Assembly (NCBI GenBank): GCA_018821435.1
Contig: JAHJME010000034.1
Location: forward strand, 1-64,000
Direction: 5' to 3'
DNA from: Alphaproteobacteria bacterium
GTDB taxonomy: Bacteria; Pseudomonadota; Alphaproteobacteria; Caulobacterales; Caulobacteraceae
DNA: 64,000 nucleotides
Each line of letters begins with the position of its first letter. Position 1 is the first letter of the stretch. Of this stretch, positions 57,029 to 64,000 are shown piece after piece. The translations under genes were made by a program, and so were the position numbers. The notes beneath the pieces were generated by a model. The model worked only from the letters and a program-made list of their open reading frames with translations, did not search any database and was not told the DNA's origin.

Positions 57029-60000
57029 ATGGGTCTGCGTAAGGGATGGTCTCGGCGCGTCGGACGGCGCCTCGCGCCGCTGGGGCTGCTGGTCATGGTC
57101 GCCGCCGCGCCGGCGCCGCCCGCGCGGGTCAAGGCGCCGGACGCCCAGGCCGCCTTCATGGCCGGGAACTACGCCGAGGCCTATCGCCTGATCGGCCTGG
57201 CCATCGCCGCCTGCCGCGCGCCGGCCAGCCAGCCCGACCGCTGCCTCGACCTGCTGGAGGCCGGGACCAACCAGGCCACGGCGGCCGGCGACGCCCTCAC
57301 CGCTGAACGCTGGGCGCGCCAGGCGCTGGCCTTGGCCCGCACCCTGCCCGATCGCGGCGAGGAGGCGCTGGTCATGGTCACCCTGGCCGGCGCGCTCATC
57401 GGCCAGGGGCGGCTCGAGGAGGCCGAGGCCCTGGACCGCCAGGCCCTGCCCATGGCGCGGACGGCGCTGGGCGAGGCCCATCCGTTCATCGCCGCGATCC
57501 AGAACAACCTGGCCCTGCTGCTGGACGCCCGTGGCCGGCACGCCGAGGCCGAGCCGTTGCACCGGGCCGTCGTCGCCAGCGTCCGCGCCACCCAGGGCGA
57601 GACGGCCGCCAGCCTCCCGACGCTGCTCAACGCCCTGGCCGACAACCTGAAGGGCCAGGCCCGCTATCGCGACGCCGCGCCGGTCTATGCCGAGGCCGTG
57701 GCCCTCGCCCGCCGGATCAGCGGGCCGGAGCACCCCACCGTCGCGCTCGCCCTCAACAGCCTGGCCGACCTGCAGCAGACCCTGGGCCGCTTCGCCGAGG
57801 CCGAGGCGCTGTTCCGCGAGGCCGCCGCCATCGACGGCAAGGCGCTGGGCCCCAACCACCCGCTGGTCGGCCGCGACCTGGCCAACTTGGGCGCGCTCTA
57901 CCTGGCCGAGGGCCGGCTGGGCGAGGCCGAGACCCAGTTCCGCGCGGCCCTGGCGATCGCCGAGGCGGCCGACGGCAAGGACCACCCGGCCGTCGCCAGC
58001 GACCTGGGCAACCTGGCCAACGTCCTGGTCCAGCTGGATCGGCCGGAGGAGGCCGAGGCCCTGACCCGCCGGGCGCTGGCCATCGACCGCAAGGCGTTCG
58101 GCGAGGACAGCCCGCGCCTGGGCGGCCAGTACGCCAGCCTGGCCTTCAACCTCGAGGCCCAGCAGCGCGTCCCGGAGGCCGAGCCCCTGCGCCGTCGCGC
58201 CCTGGCCATCGACAAGGCCGCCTATGGCGAGGCCCATCCCGACGCCGCCGCCAGCCTGAGCAGCCTGGCCGGCAACCTGTCGCTCCAGGGCCGCTACGCC
58301 GACGCCGAGCCGCTGCTGCGCCAGGCCCTCGCGGCGCAGGAGGCGGCCCTGGGATCCGACAGCCTCGCCGTCGCCGGAACCCTGGCGTCGCTGGGCGTGC
58401 TGGAGGCCCGCGCGGGCCGGCCGGCCGAGGCCGAGGCGCCGTTCCGCCGGTCCCTGGACATCCGCCGCGCCAGGCTAGGCGAACAGGCGCCGGGCGCGGC
58501 CAGCGGCTTCCACAACCTGGCCGCCCTGCTGGAGCTGCTGGGCCGCCTCGACGAGGCCGAGCCCCCCGCCCGCCAGGCCCTGGCCATCCGCCGCGCGATC
58601 CTGCCGCCGACCCATCCCGACGTCGCCGCCAGCGAGACCCTGCTGGCCCGGATCCTGGGCGCCCGGCCGGCCACCCGCGCCGAGGCCCTCGACCACGCCC
58701 GCGTCGCCATGGCCATCGTCCGCGCCCGTCGCATCCAGACCCCCGCCGCCACCGGCGCCGCCCGCGCCGAGCTCTCGGCCCGCGCCGCGCGCAGCGTCCG
58801 CAGCCCCCTGGACCGCGCGTTCTCGGCCTTCCTCGACGCCGCCGCCCAGTCGCCGGCCACCCCCGCCCTGGCCGAGGAGGCGTTCGTCGCCGCCCAGGAC
58901 CTGGAGGTCTCCGCCGCCGGCCTCGCCATGGCCCAGACCGCCGCCCGCACCGCGGCCGGCTCCGGCGAACTGGCCGGCCTGGCGCGCCGCCAGCAGGACC
59001 TCTCCGCCCGCGTCCGCGCCCTGGACGCCCGCGCCATCGAGGCCCTGGGCCAGGGCCTCGCCGACAAGGCCGCCGCCCTGCGCACCGAGCTGGAGGCCGC
59101 CGCCGCCCAGCTGGCCGCCGTCGACGCCCAGCTCCGCCAGCGTCACCCCGCCTACGCCACCCTGGTCTCGCCGCGACCGCTCACCCTGGCCGACGTGCGC
59201 CAGCGCCTGGCCCCGGGCGAGGGCCTGCTGTTCATCGTCCCCTCCGGCGAGGACCTCTACGCCTTCACGGTCGGCGCACGGACCAGCGCCTGGCGCCGGC
59301 TGCCCGGCGGCCTCGCCCCGGTCCGCGCCCAGGTCGCCGCCCTGCGTTGCGCCGTGGACCCCGACACCTGCGCCGGCAAGACAGGCGAGCCGCCGGCCTT
59401 CGACACCGCCATCGCGCAGGCCCTCTACCGCGATCTGGTGAAGCCGGTGGAGCCGGGCCTGGGCGGCGCGCGCCGCCTGTTCGTCACCGCCGGCGGTCCC
59501 CTGGCCGACCTGCCGCTGGACGCCCTGGTCACCGCCGCGCCGCGCGCCAAGGCGGCCGACCGCTTCGCCGGGGTCGAATGGCTGGGCGACCGCTACGCCA
59601 TCACCAGCCTGCCGTCGGTCTCGGTGCTGCGGGCGCGCCGCGCGCAGGTCGCGCGCGGCCCGGGGTCCGCCGCCTTCGTCGGCTATGGCGATCCCGTCTT
59701 CCCGCCGCTCAAGGACGCCCGGACGCGGGCCGCCGCGGGCGTCGACCTCTCGCTGCTCCGGGGTCTGGCGCCCCTGCCCGGCACGCGGCTGGAGCTGAAC
59801 GCCATGGCCCGCGCCCTGGACGCCGCCCCCGGCAGCGTCGTGCTGGGCGCCGCCGCCACCGAGCCCGCCGTCCGCGCCGACCCCCGCATCCGCGCCGCCC
59901 GCGTCGTCGCCTTCGCCACCCACGGCCTGCTGCCGGGCGAGCTGAACGGTCGCAACGAGCCGGCGCTGGTGTTCTCGCCGCCCGAAACGCCCGGCCCCGC

Positions 60001-60391
60001 CGACGACGGCCTGCTCAGCGCCTCCGAAGTCTCCGAGCTGTCGCTGGACGCCGACTGGGTGGTGCTGTCGGCCTGCAACACCGCCTCGGCCGAGGGCGGC
60101 TCCGACAGCCTCTCGGCCCTGGCCCGCGCCTTCCTCTACGCCGGCGCGCACGCCCTGCTGGCCACCCACTGGCGCGTCGCCGACGAACCCACCGCCGCCC
60201 TGACCGTCGAGATGCTGTCCACAGCCGCCGCCCATCCCGAGCTCAGCCGCGCCGAGGCCCGCCAACGCGCCATCCGCGCCGTCCGCTCCGGCCGCCACGC
60301 CGACGGCAGCGCGGTGCCCAACTGGACCGCCGACTGGCGCGACCCGGCCGCCTGGGCGCCCTTCACCCTCATCGCGGCCAGCAGCGACTGA
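57029..60391 (+). CDS. exported TPR-CHAT domain protein
   Basis: A 1120-residue protein. A signal peptide-like N-terminus ('LAPLGLLVMVAAAPAPPARV') is followed by about nine tandem TPR units (45-560, each like 'LGRFAEAEALFREAAAIDGK'), a helical linker, and a CHAT protease domain (about 720-1110). The catalytic dyad is His965 in 'FATHGLLPGE' and Cys1016 in 'VVLSACNTASAEGG'. CHAT proteases are caspase-like, and several act in signalling or defence. Its stop overlaps the TauE/SafE gene by one base. The signal peptide suggests periplasmic action. Confidence 0.85.
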   Translation: MGLRKGWSRRVGRRLAPLGLLVMVAAAPAPPARVKAPDAQAAFMAGNYAEAYRLIGLAIAACRAPASQPDRCLDLLEAGTNQATAAGDALTAERWARQALALARTLPDRGEEALVMVTLAGALIGQGRLEEAEALDRQALPMARTALGEAHPFIAAIQNNLALLLDARGRHAEAEPLHRAVVASVRATQGETAASLPTLLNALADNLKGQARYRDAAPVYAEAVALARRISGPEHPTVALALNSLADLQQTLGRFAEAEALFREAAAIDGKALGPNHPLVGRDLANLGALYLAEGRLGEAETQFRAALAIAEAADGKDHPAVASDLGNLANVLVQLDRPEEAEALTRRALAIDRKAFGEDSPRLGGQYASLAFNLEAQQRVPEAEPLRRRALAIDKAAYGEAHPDAAASLSSLAGNLSLQGRYADAEPLLRQALAAQEAALGSDSLAVAGTLASLGVLEARAGRPAEAEAPFRRSLDIRRARLGEQAPGAASGFHNLAALLELLGRLDEAEPPARQALAIRRAILPPTHPDVAASETLLARILGARPATRAEALDHARVAMAIVRARRIQTPAATGAARAELSARAARSVRSPLDRAFSAFLDAAAQSPATPALAEEAFVAAQDLEVSAAGLAMAQTAARTAAGSGELAGLARRQQDLSARVRALDARAIEALGQGLADKAAALRTELEAAAAQLAAVDAQLRQRHPAYATLVSPRPLTLADVRQRLAPGEGLLFIVPSGEDLYAFTVGARTSAWRRLPGGLAPVRAQVAALRCAVDPDTCAGKTGEPPAFDTAIAQALYRDLVKPVEPGLGGARRLFVTAGGPLADLPLDALVTAAPRAKAADRFAGVEWLGDRYAITSLPSVSVLRARRAQVARGPGSAAFVGYGDPVFPPLKDARTRAAAGVDLSLLRGLAPLPGTRLELNAMARALDAAPGSVVLGAAATEPAVRADPRIRAARVVAFATHGLLPGELNGRNEPALVFSPPETPGPADDGLLSASEVSELSLDADWVVLSACNTASAEGGSDSLSALARAFLYAGAHALLATHWRVADEPTAALTVEMLSTAAAHPELSRAEARQRAIRAVRSGRHADGSAVPNWTADWRDPAAWAPFTLIAASSD

Positions 60392-61158
60392 TGATCCACG
60401 ACCCGTTCTTCTACGCCCTGGCCGTTCCGGCCGTGATCCTCATGGGCCTCGCCAAGGGCGGGTTCTCGGGCGTCGGCGCGGTGGCCATGCCGCTGCTGGC
60501 GCTGGCCATCGCCCCGGTCCAGGCCGCCGCCATCCTGCTGCCGATCCTGATCGTCCAGGACGTCGTCGGCGTCTGGGCGTTCCGCAAGACGTGGGACCGC
60601 CGGACGCTGGCGATCATGCTGCCGGGCGCCGCCGTCGGCATCCTGCTGGGCTATCTGCTGGCGGCGAAGGTCTCGTCGACCACCATCCTGGCGGTGCTGG
60701 GCGCCATCTCGATCCTGTTCGCCGTCCATCGCCTGTGGCTGGCGCGCGGCGGGCGGGTTCAGGCGCCCCGGAACATTCCGCCCGTCGCCGACGCCGCCCT
60801 GGGCGTGGCGCTGGGCGCCGCCTCCGGCTTCACCAGCCAGATCGCCCACGCCGGCCAGCCGCCGTTCCAGATGTGGGTGCTGCCCAAAGCCCTGGCCCCC
60901 GCCAGCCTGGTCGGCACGACGGCGATCTATTTCGCGGTGATCAACTGGATCAAGGTCCCGGCCTATTGGGCGCTGGGCCAGTTCACCGCCCAGAACCTGG
61001 CGACCGCCGCCGCCCTGCTGCCGGTCGCCATCGCCAGCACCGTCGCCGGCGTCTGGCTGGTCCGGCGGATCGACGCGGCGCGGTTCTACACCCTGATCTA
61101 TGGGCTGATGATCCTGGTGGGCGGCCAGCTTCTCTGGGAAGCCTGGGCCAAATCCTAG
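60391..61158 (+). CDS. TauE/SafE family permease
   Basis: A 255-residue polytopic protein with eight spans in two similar halves ('VILMGLAKGGFSGVGAVAMP', 'GVALGAASGFTSQIAHAG'). The repeated Gly-rich 'GxxSGxGA' type motif is typical. Family members move small anions such as sulfite, sulfoacetate or taurine products. It starts within the stop of the CHAT gene, so the two are coupled. The substrate cannot be read. Confidence 0.85.
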   Translation: MIHDPFFYALAVPAVILMGLAKGGFSGVGAVAMPLLALAIAPVQAAAILLPILIVQDVVGVWAFRKTWDRRTLAIMLPGAAVGILLGYLLAAKVSSTTILAVLGAISILFAVHRLWLARGGRVQAPRNIPPVADAALGVALGAASGFTSQIAHAGQPPFQMWVLPKALAPASLVGTTAIYFAVINWIKVPAYWALGQFTAQNLATAAALLPVAIASTVAGVWLVRRIDAARFYTLIYGLMILVGGQLLWEAWAKS

Positions 61159-61238
61159 CCGCCGCGGGCCGGCCGGTTTGGGGAACCCATCGCGGCCATT
61201 GCGGCTTAAGCTGTACCGCAACAACCCCGTGGAACCGT

Positions 61239-62327
61239 GTGACCGACAGCCAGCCCAACCCGCGTGACCTCCGCGATCGGCCCGCCGCGCCGCGCGAGGA
61301 GGATGTGCCGTGGGCCAAAGTCGACGGCGCGCTCAGCCAGACCCAGGCGACCTTCCACGTGCTGACCGACGCCATGCCCCAGATGGTGTGGTCGACGCTG
61401 CCTGACGGCTTCCACGACTACTACAATGCCCGCTGGTACGAGTTCACCGGCGTGCCCGAGGGCTCCACTGACGGCGAGGCCTGGAACGGCATGTTCCACC
61501 CCGACGACCAGGAACGGGCCTGGGCCCGATGGCGCCATAGCCTGAACAGCGGCGAGCCTTACGAGATCGAGTACCGGCTGCGCCGCCACGACGGCGTCTA
61601 TCGCTGGACGCTGGGCCGCGCCCTGCCGGTTCGCGACGAGGCGGGTGCGATCACCCGCTGGATCGGGACCTGCACCGACATCGACGAGGCCAAGCGCGGC
61701 GCCGAGCAGAACGAGCTGCTCAGCCGCGAGCTCAGTCACCGGATCAAGAACATCTTCGCTGTGATCTCCGGTCTGGTCGGCCTCTCGGCCCGCCACGCGC
61801 CCGAGATGAAGCCGCTGGCCAAGGATCTCCAGCAGCGGATCGCCGCCCTGGGCCGCGCCCATGAATTCGCCCGCCCGCACAGCGACCAGTCGCGGCCGGC
61901 CCTGGGCGCCTCGACCCTGCACGGCCTCCTGGGCGAGATGTTCCGCCCCTACCCGGCGTTCGACGAGGGCCGCATCGTCATCGAGGGCGACGACGTCACG
62001 GTCGACGATCGCGGCGCGACGCCGGTGGCGCTGGCCTTCCACGAACTGGCCACCAACGCCGCCAAGTACGGCGCCCTGTCCACGCCGGACGGCCGGGTCA
62101 CGGTCTCGATCGAGCGGCAGGGCCCGGCGCTGAAGATCTGCTGGCGCGAAATGGGCGGCCCGCCCGTGCCCGGCCCCCCGGCGCGCGAAGGCTTCGGCTC
62201 CCGCCTGGCCGAACTCAGTATCGTCCAGCAACTGGGCGGCGCGGTGCATCGCGACTGGAAGGCCGAAGGCCTTGCGGTGGAAATCGACCTGCTCGTCGCC
62301 CGCCTCAGCCGCGACGGGGACACCTGA
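61239..62327 (+). CDS. HWE-family histidine kinase with PAS domain
   Basis: A 362-residue soluble sensor. GTG 61239. A PAS domain (about 38-150; 'WSTLPDGFHDYYNARWYEFT', 'IEYRLRRHDGVYRWTLGRAL') is followed by the HWE kinase core: His167 in 'SRELSHRIKNIFAVISGLV', N box 'FHELATNAAKYGALS' and the W-x-E of 'KICWREMGG'. No transmembrane part. The response regulator at 62461 converges with it and is the natural partner candidate. Confidence 0.9.
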   Translation: MTDSQPNPRDLRDRPAAPREEDVPWAKVDGALSQTQATFHVLTDAMPQMVWSTLPDGFHDYYNARWYEFTGVPEGSTDGEAWNGMFHPDDQERAWARWRHSLNSGEPYEIEYRLRRHDGVYRWTLGRALPVRDEAGAITRWIGTCTDIDEAKRGAEQNELLSRELSHRIKNIFAVISGLVGLSARHAPEMKPLAKDLQQRIAALGRAHEFARPHSDQSRPALGASTLHGLLGEMFRPYPAFDEGRIVIEGDDVTVDDRGATPVALAFHELATNAAKYGALSTPDGRVTVSIERQGPALKICWREMGGPPVPGPPAREGFGSRLAELSIVQQLGGAVHRDWKAEGLAVEIDLLVARLSRDGDT

Positions 62328-62335
62328 CTCACCCC

Positions 62336-62448
62336 CTACTCGTCCCCGCGCATGCGGGGACCCAGGCTTGCTTGCCTGTTTGCGGCGCGCGCAGCTCTTC
62401 GGGCGGAAAAGACTAAGTCTGGGTCCCCGCATGCGCGGGGATGAGTAG
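62336..62448. repeat. 30-base inverted repeat between kinase and response regulator
   Basis: Arms 62336-62365 and 62419-62448 match in 29 of 30 positions, each containing the inner palindrome CCCCGCGCATGCGGGG or its reverse. It fills the gap between two convergent stop codons (62327 and 62461), so it may act as a two-way terminator. It is also a typical alphaproteobacterial dispersed palindrome. Confidence 0.75.
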
Positions 62449-62460
62449 CGGAAATCGTCG

Positions 62461-62877
62461 CTAGGCCGCGTCGCGCAGCAGCGTCAGGCCGGCGGGCGGC
62501 GACGGCAGCGGGATGCCGTGGCGCTTGCTCAGCGCGTAGTCCACGGCGGCGACGATGACCTCCTCGTCGCACGGCTTGGTCAGCACGCCGATCGCGGTGG
62601 CGCCGGGCACGCGGTCCAGCATGCGCGGGTTGGCGGTGACGAACAGCACGTCGACACCACGGCTGCGAAGCCGCTCGGCGATGATCGGCCCGGTCTCGCC
62701 GTCCCGAAGGTTGATGTCCACCAGCGCCAGGTCCGGCAGTTCGCCGGCCAGCCGCAGCGCCGTGTCCAGGTCGGGGGCGATGCCAACCGACTGGTGACCA
62801 CGGTCCTCCAGGATCGCTTCCAGGTTCATCGCGACGACGAACTCGTCTTCGACAATGAGGATCTTGGCCTTGGACAT
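62461..62877 (-). CDS. single-domain response regulator
   Basis: A 138-residue receiver domain starting MSKAKILIVEDEFVVAMNLE. Phosphate-acceptor Asp54 in 'DLALVDINLRDGE', acidic pair Asp11/Glu12 and Lys101 in 'VLTKPCDEE' are all present. No output domain, so it works by protein contact. It is convergent with the HWE kinase gene and probably its partner, as in other HWE kinase/REC pairs. Confidence 0.88.
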   Translation of the reverse strand: MSKAKILIVEDEFVVAMNLEAILEDRGHQSVGIAPDLDTALRLAGELPDLALVDINLRDGETGPIIAERLRSRGVDVLFVTANPRMLDRVPGATAIGVLTKPCDEEVIVAAVDYALSKRHGIPLPSPPAGLTLLRDAA

Positions 62878-62981
62878 GCGCTGAATACGGGCAGACGAGC
62901 GTTCGGTTCCCGACATTCGTCGAGTCTTTCGCATCGCCGCATGGCGATGCGTGGGCGCCACAGGCGCCCACGCGGACCGCC

Positions 62982-63605
62982 TCACCGGATCGAGGAGATC
63001 CGATTGGCCATGCCAACCGCGTTCAGGTCGCGCGCCGAAGACCGGAGCGTGACGCAACGGCCCTGATAGCGGGCGTCCGCACAGACCGTGAGCGATCCCC
63101 GCGTGATCCGCACCGAACGGATGGCGTCGTTGAAGCCGCGATAGTTCGCCAGGTTGGCGATCGGCCCGCGCACCACCAGCTGCTGCCCCCGGAAGTCGGC
63201 CCGCGTATAGACGATGGCCTGGACGTTGTGGCCCGGCGGCATGGGCGGCTGGGGTCCGGGGGGCGTGGGCGGCACGGGACCCGGCGGCCGGGGCGGGCGA
63301 GGTCCGCCGCCGCCACCCCCGTCGCACCGCAGGTAGCCGCGGTCGTTGGCGATGTCGCGTCCACGACAGCTGTTGGTGTCGAGCGACGACATGATCGGCG
63401 CGCCCGACGGGCCGGGGCACTGCGCGCTCAGCATATTGCCGTTCAGCCGGGCGCCGCGGCAGCTCGCCAGATAGCTGCCGGGCGGCAGTTGCCCGACGCC
63501 GGGCCGGGGCGGACTGGCCCGCTCCTGGGCCGCCGCCGGCAGGGCGGGGATCGTCGTCCCCAGGATCAGGAGCATGGGCGCGAGAACACCTCGAACGCGG
63601 GCCAT
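62982..63605 (-). CDS. secreted CVNH and beta/gamma-crystallin domain protein
   Basis: A 207-residue exported protein. ATG 63605 is preferred over 63611 because AAGGA sits 6 bases upstream. Signal peptide MARVRGVLAPMLLILGTTIP. Residues about 38-90 form a cyanovirin-N homology domain ('GSYLASCRGARLNGNMLSAQ', 'NSCRGRDIANDRGYLRCD'). A Gly/Pro-rich linker (about 92-125) leads to a beta/gamma-crystallin domain ('AIVYTRADFRGQQLVVRG', 'SLTVCADARYQGRCVTLR') ending 'NRISSIR'. CVNH domains bind mannose glycans, and crystallin domains often bind calcium. Confidence 0.8.
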   Translation of the reverse strand: MARVRGVLAPMLLILGTTIPALPAAAQERASPPRPGVGQLPPGSYLASCRGARLNGNMLSAQCPGPSGAPIMSSLDTNSCRGRDIANDRGYLRCDGGGGGGPRPPRPPGPVPPTPPGPQPPMPPGHNVQAIVYTRADFRGQQLVVRGPIANLANYRGFNDAIRSVRITRGSLTVCADARYQGRCVTLRSSARDLNAVGMANRISSIR

Positions 63606-63712
63606 CGTCATTCCTTTCGCATCGCGGCGACCAGGCCGGACGACGTGAGGCCGTCGCGACGCTGACACCGAAATCGCTCGCCCGCAATGACGGCGCACCA
63701 CGGTGCTCCGCG

Positions 63713-64000
63713 TCAGACCAGGGCTTCGAACTCGTCGACCAGACGCTCCAGTTGCCGCATCCCGGCCGCCCAGAACGCCTTCTCGCGGGGGTTCAGGCCG
63801 AACACGCCCAGGGCCTCGACGTAGGTCTTGGTGCCGCCGCCCGCGAGCAGCTTCTCATAGAGCGGGGCGAAGGCGACCGGGTCCTCCCGGCGCTTCTCCA
63901 TCAGTCCGCGCACAAGCAGGTCGCCGAACGCATAGGCGTAGACGTAGAACGGCGAGTGCACGAAATGGCTGATGTAGGCCCAGTAGTGCCGGTAGCCCTT
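63713..64000 (-). CDS. C-terminal part of M3 family oligoendopeptidase (PepF-like)
   Basis: The frame runs off the right edge. The visible 95 residues include 'HYWAYISHFVHSPFYVYAYA', 'FGDLLVRGLMEKRREDP' and 'GGTKTYVEALGVFGLNPREK', which match the end of PepF-type M3 metallopeptidases. The HExxH zinc motif would lie outside the window. It is the next gene upstream of the CVNH gene on the same strand. Confidence 0.8.
   Translation of the reverse strand, partial: KGYRHYWAYISHFVHSPFYVYAYAFGDLLVRGLMEKRREDPVAFAPLYEKLLAGGGTKTYVEALGVFGLNPREKAFWAAGMRQLERLVDEFEALV

Noticed and set aside
55505..58237. 910-codon minus-strand frame across the M24 and CHAT genes
   Set aside because: Arises from codon bias over two real genes; no conserved motif.
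58475..60298. 607-codon minus-strand frame opposite the CHAT domain
   Set aside because: Gly/Ala-rich antisense frame; the CHAT dyad lies on the plus strand.
1..64000. CRISPR arrays, tRNA or rRNA genes, insertion sequences
   Set aside because: No regularly spaced repeats, no cloverleaf or rRNA-like text and no transposase frame were noticed on reading both strands.

Overview
This is a 64 kb piece of a GC-rich alphaproteobacterial chromosome. It is probably from Caulobacterales (Caulobacter or Phenylobacterium type). The support is the ruvAB-ybgC-tolQRAB-pal-cpoB-tilS gene order, LexA boxes of the alphaproteobacterial form GTTC-N7-GTTC, PEP-CTERM tails of the 'PEPxxWAMMI' form, the split pntA1/pntA2/pntB transhydrogenase, an aa3 oxidase subunit IV, an HWE kinase, and many secreted TPR and hydrolase proteins. 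No tRNA, rRNA, CRISPR array or insertion sequence was found.

Layout. 0-13.2 kb: envelope and metabolic genes (partial MBL-fold hydrolase, EcsC-like protein, secreted cyclophilin, cupin, large DUF3857/transglutaminase/TPR protein, class III cyclase-like protein, M50 protease, two PEP-CTERM proteins, S9 peptidase). 13.3-13.8 kb: ruvC. 13.8-28.1 kb: about 14 kb of accessory genes that separate ruvC from ruvAB. These are a LuxR solo, a rhodanese, a phosphatase-like/ADP-ribosylglycohydrolase fusion divergent from an NrtR-type regulator across two palindromes, a hybrid PAS kinase, an AraC regulator, a PEP-CTERM protein, a terminase-small-subunit-like gene behind a LexA box, and a lower-GC two-gene operon (zinc-ribbon protein plus TPR protein) that I do not recognise. 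28.1-36.5 kb: ruvA (with its own LexA box), ruvB and the Tol-Pal operon through tilS, with a hairpin-rich repeat between ruvA and ruvB. 36.4-44.4 kb: hydrolase, aldo-keto reductase, LytM-type M23 protein, autotransporter, XRE regulator and an RTX-like protein. 44.4-48.2 kb: pntA1-pntA2-(small membrane protein)-pntB and cox subunit IV. 48.2-64 kb: esterases, a GFA protein, a WYL regulator, a DUF3617 lipoprotein, an M24 peptidase, an exported TPR-CHAT protein with a TauE/SafE permease, an HWE kinase convergent with a response regulator, a secreted CVNH plus beta/gamma-crystallin protein, and the C-terminus of an M3 (PepF-like) peptidase.

How genes work together. RuvA, RuvB and RuvC resolve Holliday junctions, and the LexA box at ruvA puts RuvAB under SOS control. 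TolQRA, TolB, Pal and CpoB form the trans-envelope Tol-Pal machine. PntA1/A2/B couple the proton gradient to NADPH formation. The ADP-ribosylglycohydrolase fusion and NrtR probably form one NAD/ADP-ribose-responsive locus. The best candidates for something undescribed are the lower-GC zinc-ribbon/TPR operon (23.1-26.5 kb), the SOS-linked terminase-like gene beside it, and the phosphatase-ADPRG/NrtR locus.
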